NCBI RefSeq assembly: GCF_008298035.1
Contig: NZ_CP042910.1
Location: 4,355,001 to 4,419,000, forward strand
Direction: 5' to 3'
Origin: Gimesia maris
GTDB lineage: Bacteria > Planctomycetota > Planctomycetia > Planctomycetales > Planctomycetaceae
DNA length: 64,000 bases
The notes under the pieces were generated by a model that saw only the letters and a list, made by a program, of their open reading frames with translations, was not told the DNA's origin and did not search any database. How positions within the stretch are numbered: the stretch's first letter is position 1; each line of letters starts with the position of its first letter. Of the stretch, positions 61,469-64,000 are shown piece after piece. Made by a program: the position numbers and the translations under genes.

Positions 61469-62929
61469 TCAAGGGGTCGGATAGGTGTGCCCCAGATCAT
61501 TCGTGCGAATGTCTTTTAATTTTTCGGCGAGTTTCTCTTTAAACACCTTCACAGTCAACTGGTTTTCCGGTCGATCGGCCAGGTTGGTAAACTGCTGGGG
61601 ATCATGCTGCATGTCATACAATTCGATCCCACCGGATGCATCTTCCTTGTATTGAATATAGGCCCAGCGTTCATCTCGCAGTAAAAAGCCACGGTTCCCC
61701 TTGTTTCGCGGGTCCACGCTGAATGCGGTATCGCGCACGCGTTTCTCTGGATTATCCAGCAGGGGCGAGAGATCTTTCCCCTGAATACCAGCCGGTATCT
61801 GTAAACCACATTGACCGCTGATCGTGGGATACAGATCCAGCAATTCCACCAGTGAATCACAAACCGCAGGCTGCTTGCCGGGCACACTGATGATCAAGGG
61901 GACTGCCGCCGATTCCTCATGCAGACTGACCTTGGCCCAGAAATCGTGTTCCCCCAGATGGTAGCCGTGATCGCTGGTGAAGATCACAATCGTCTGGTCC
62001 TCAATGCCGGCCCGTTTGACAGCATCCAGAACTTTCCCGACCTGCGCATCCATGTACGCGACCGATGCCAGGTAACCGCCCACCGCTTTTTTCTGACGTC
62101 TGACATCCATTTTCATATTCAGACTGGTTTTGTAATTGATTCCCCATCGGGGAATGTCATCCCAGTCGCCAGAGACTTTTTCAGGTAAGACGTGTTTAGA
62201 ATACGGCAGAAAAGGAGGAAAGTAGGACTGCGGCGCAACGAAAGGGACATGTGGTCTCACAAATCCAACCCCCAGAAAAAAAGGTTCGTCTTTATGCTGC
62301 TCAATCAGTTCCACTGCTTTCCGCGCGGTCTTGCCATCAGAGTGCACCAGATCATTACCGTCCGCTTCCACCACGACGAACGTATTTCCCCCGACCGCGG
62401 GTTTCTTCCCGTCCGGGTTGTTTTCCAGAGTCTCCCCCTTCCCGGGTGCAGCCCACTCGGGTCCCTGGCTGTTGAATCGCTCGGTCCACGAAGCAGGATC
62501 GTCGGTACCATCGTTCCCTTTTTCAATATCACCGGGAACGCCCATGTGATAAATCTTACTGACGCGGGCGGAATAATAACCATGATTTTTGAAATGCTGT
62601 GCCCAGGTAGGACGGTCGCCAATATATGACCGCGGGCTCACGTATCCAAACGCCTTGGAGGCGTGGGGATAATAACCCGACATGAAAGAAGCGCGTGAGG
62701 GGCCACAATATGTTGCCTGACAGTATGCATGTGTGAAGCGCGTTCCCCGGGCTGCAATACTGTCAATATGGGGAGTCTGACACACCTGATTTCCATAACA
62801 GGAGAGCGCGGTTGCCGTCAGATCGTCTGAGATAATAAACAGCACATTGTATGGCTTTTCTGCTGCAACAACCTGGTTCAAACAATACAGCAGCCAGCAG
62901 GCCATGATCTGAAAAGCAGTTAATTTCAT
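61469..62929 (-). CDS. Secreted sulfatase (iduronate-2-sulfatase-like)
   Basis: A 486-residue exported type I sulfatase with signal peptide FQIMACWLLYCLNQVVAAEK. The opening NVLFIISDDLTATALSCYGN holds the metal Asp pair. The formylglycine site CGPSRASFMSGYY has Cys75 in the canonical CxPxR. Later HVPFVAPQSYFPPFLPYSKH and IFTSDHGYHLGEHDFWAKVS match the iduronate-2-sulfatase-like subgroup. It ends with ELYDMQHDPQQFTNLADRPE. The substrate is a sulfated glycan, exact type unknown. It is convergent with the oxidoreductase pair and follows the same catabolic theme. Confidence 0.92.
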   Translation of the reverse strand: MKLTAFQIMACWLLYCLNQVVAAEKPYNVLFIISDDLTATALSCYGNQVCQTPHIDSIAARGTRFTHAYCQATYCGPSRASFMSGYYPHASKAFGYVSPRSYIGDRPTWAQHFKNHGYYSARVSKIYHMGVPGDIEKGNDGTDDPASWTERFNSQGPEWAAPGKGETLENNPDGKKPAVGGNTFVVVEADGNDLVHSDGKTARKAVELIEQHKDEPFFLGVGFVRPHVPFVAPQSYFPPFLPYSKHVLPEKVSGDWDDIPRWGINYKTSLNMKMDVRRQKKAVGGYLASVAYMDAQVGKVLDAVKRAGIEDQTIVIFTSDHGYHLGEHDFWAKVSLHEESAAVPLIISVPGKQPAVCDSLVELLDLYPTISGQCGLQIPAGIQGKDLSPLLDNPEKRVRDTAFSVDPRNKGNRGFLLRDERWAYIQYKEDASGGIELYDMQHDPQQFTNLADRPENQLTVKVFKEKLAEKLKDIRTNDLGHTYPTP

Positions 62930-63028
62930 CGTTCACCCTGGCGATCAGAAGAATAAATACAGATGTAACATTTTTCGTCACTTCAAACATTCATTCTATG
63001 ATCCGCAAGAACGGGTCACAACTCTCTT

Positions 63029-64000
63029 TCAGTCATAATCGCCGGCGGGAATCACATCTACAAAGGAGACTCCCACCCGCAGTTCATCGAAGTCCGTGGA
63101 ATAATTACTGACGATTTTGACCCGATCAATCCGCAGATCAGGTGCCATCAATCTCAGGTCCACATCTTTCAGTTCGGGGATCTGATTCAACGGGGGATTT
63201 AACCAGAGATCGACTTCTTCCGCGCCGGGACGAAACAAAATTCGCACCACAATCAGGGCAGCCTGTCCCGAAAGAACCTCACTGGAGGCGGTATTGATTT
63301 CGGTACCGTTCACTTGACCGGCAGCAGCCCAGTTCCCGCGGTCGGCGGACGCCAGTTTTCCTATACGTAAGCTTGATTCTTCATTTCCGAAATCGATATA
63401 TGCATAACGGCCACTGCCGGCATTATCATAAGACTGCACCATAAAGCTCATCCACAGAATTTCTCCGTCGGCTCCGAATCCCTTGGAGTCTAATAGTGCT
63501 TTCGGAACCTGCTGCAAATCCAGATAGCGCACGGCAACCGTTTCAGAACCAGCTCCTGAGCGATACTGCCCGCCTTTCGTCAACAGTATGTTTCCAAACT
63601 GATCGGAAAACCCGAGCTGGCCGAAAAGCCGCATATCGTTTTTCCCAAGGTTTACTTTCTTGGTATCGTGCACAATCATGGACCGGTTTTTTCCTTTATC
63701 GGCCCAGGGACCAGCCCAGCCAACTCCACCGGTCAGATCATTAATTCCCTCTGATGCTTTTTCCCCCAGAAGATTCTCTGAATAATTAAAGCCTTCATAT
63801 AGAAACGGCTGAGCCGCGATACGAGCCATAAGGAATGTTTTTTTGACATAATCCGACTCGAAATTGATCGGTTCAAATGCCTTGTCTTCATCATAAGGCA
63901 GTTGGAAGTCTTTGATGAACATCACCGAGAGATTAATGGTCGAAACAATGCCAATTCCGATTAACAGAAACCAGCGCCAGGTTAAAATCCGCCGACCTTG
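63029..64000 (-). CDS. Membrane-anchored lectin-like protein, partial (N-terminus beyond window)
   Basis: The frame is open from the stop at 63029 to the window's right edge with no stop, so the gene continues past 64000. An internal start at 63925 is not the real one. Upstream of it I read an RRILTWRWFLLIGIGIVSTI stretch, a positively charged side plus one membrane helix. The outer part is a beta-rich domain of about 280 residues: FLYEGFNYSENLLG, GVGWAGPWADKGKNRS, ILWMSFMVQSYDNAGSGRYA, YIDFGNEESSLRIGKL and ADRGNWAAAG. This resembles concanavalin/LamG-like domains found at the C-terminus of planctomycete FecR-type anti-sigma proteins. I infer a sensor or anti-sigma protein, but the missing N-terminus would decide. 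Confidence 0.65.
   Translation of the reverse strand, partial: QGRRILTWRWFLLIGIGIVSTINLSVMFIKDFQLPYDEDKAFEPINFESDYVKKTFLMARIAAQPFLYEGFNYSENLLGEKASEGINDLTGGVGWAGPWADKGKNRSMIVHDTKKVNLGKNDMRLFGQLGFSDQFGNILLTKGGQYRSGAGSETVAVRYLDLQQVPKALLDSKGFGADGEILWMSFMVQSYDNAGSGRYAYIDFGNEESSLRIGKLASADRGNWAAAGQVNGTEINTASSEVLSGQAALIVVRILFRPGAEEVDLWLNPPLNQIPELKDVDLRLMAPDLRIDRVKIVSNYSTDFDELRVGVSFVDVIPAGDYD

Overview
The window reads as chromosome of a marine-type planctomycete, most like Gimesia or a close relative (family Planctomycetaceae). I infer this from the gene families, not from any search. The pointers are three formylglycine-type sulfatases, a sulfatase fused to a DUF1080 domain, Tat-exported Gfo/Idh/MocA oxidoreductases, three tandem DUF1559-type proteins, an ECF sigma factor beside a Ser/Thr kinase, and a giant secreted protein carrying the planctomycete N-terminal motif ELEDRTLL. 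Base composition looks close to 50% GC. I see no insertion sequence, prophage, CRISPR array or rRNA. The only RNA gene is tRNA-Leu(CAA) at 30378-30462.

Layout. 1-7.1 kb is mixed housekeeping: a partial RND-efflux adaptor lipoprotein, a CorA-like channel, an FAD monooxygenase, an M81 (MlrC-like) metallopeptidase, an ABC-F ATPase with an eIF1/SUI1-like factor directly downstream, and a small GlsB-type membrane protein. 7.4-12.1 kb is a three-gene catabolic operon: sialidase-fold protein, sulfatase-DUF1080 fusion, Tat oxidoreductase. A second ABC-F ATPase follows on the minus strand. 14.3-28.8 kb is a one-directional polysaccharide assembly cluster. It holds a Wzy-like ligase/polymerase, a Wzx-like flippase, two FemAB/CelD-type acyltransferases, three GT4 glycosyltransferases, a NodB deacetylase, a hexapeptide acetyltransferase, a GT2 enzyme, a deacetylase-like membrane protein and a divergent GT-B-like protein. 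29.5-31.8 kb holds a soluble orphan histidine kinase, the tRNA and a Tat-exported lactonase-type propeller. 32.2-36.0 kb holds the three DUF1559-type paralogues. 36.2-43.3 kb is one 2371-residue gene (FG-GAP propeller, 13 Calx-beta domains, dockerin, metzincin-like protease). 43.4-49.3 kb, minus strand, is an ECF sigma factor, a 1576-residue kinase with about 16 membrane helices, and a small secreted protein. 49.5-64 kb is a second catabolic zone: copper-site-like exported protein, deacetylase, two sulfatases, NHL-type propeller, HEAT-sialidase fusion, PQQ propeller, sialidase-fold protein, two Gfo/Idh/MocA enzymes, and the C-terminal part of a membrane-anchored lectin-like protein.

How the parts fit. 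The window combines making an extracellular polysaccharide (14-29 kb), sensing and adhesion or matrix functions at the surface (32-49 kb), and breaking down sulfated, probably algal, glycans (7-12 kb and 50-63 kb). The two catabolic zones reuse the same components in different orders. The least explained items are the polytopic kinase with a duplicated C-terminal domain, its sigma factor and small secreted partner, and the giant Calx-beta/dockerin/protease protein. No defence or mobile system was recognised.
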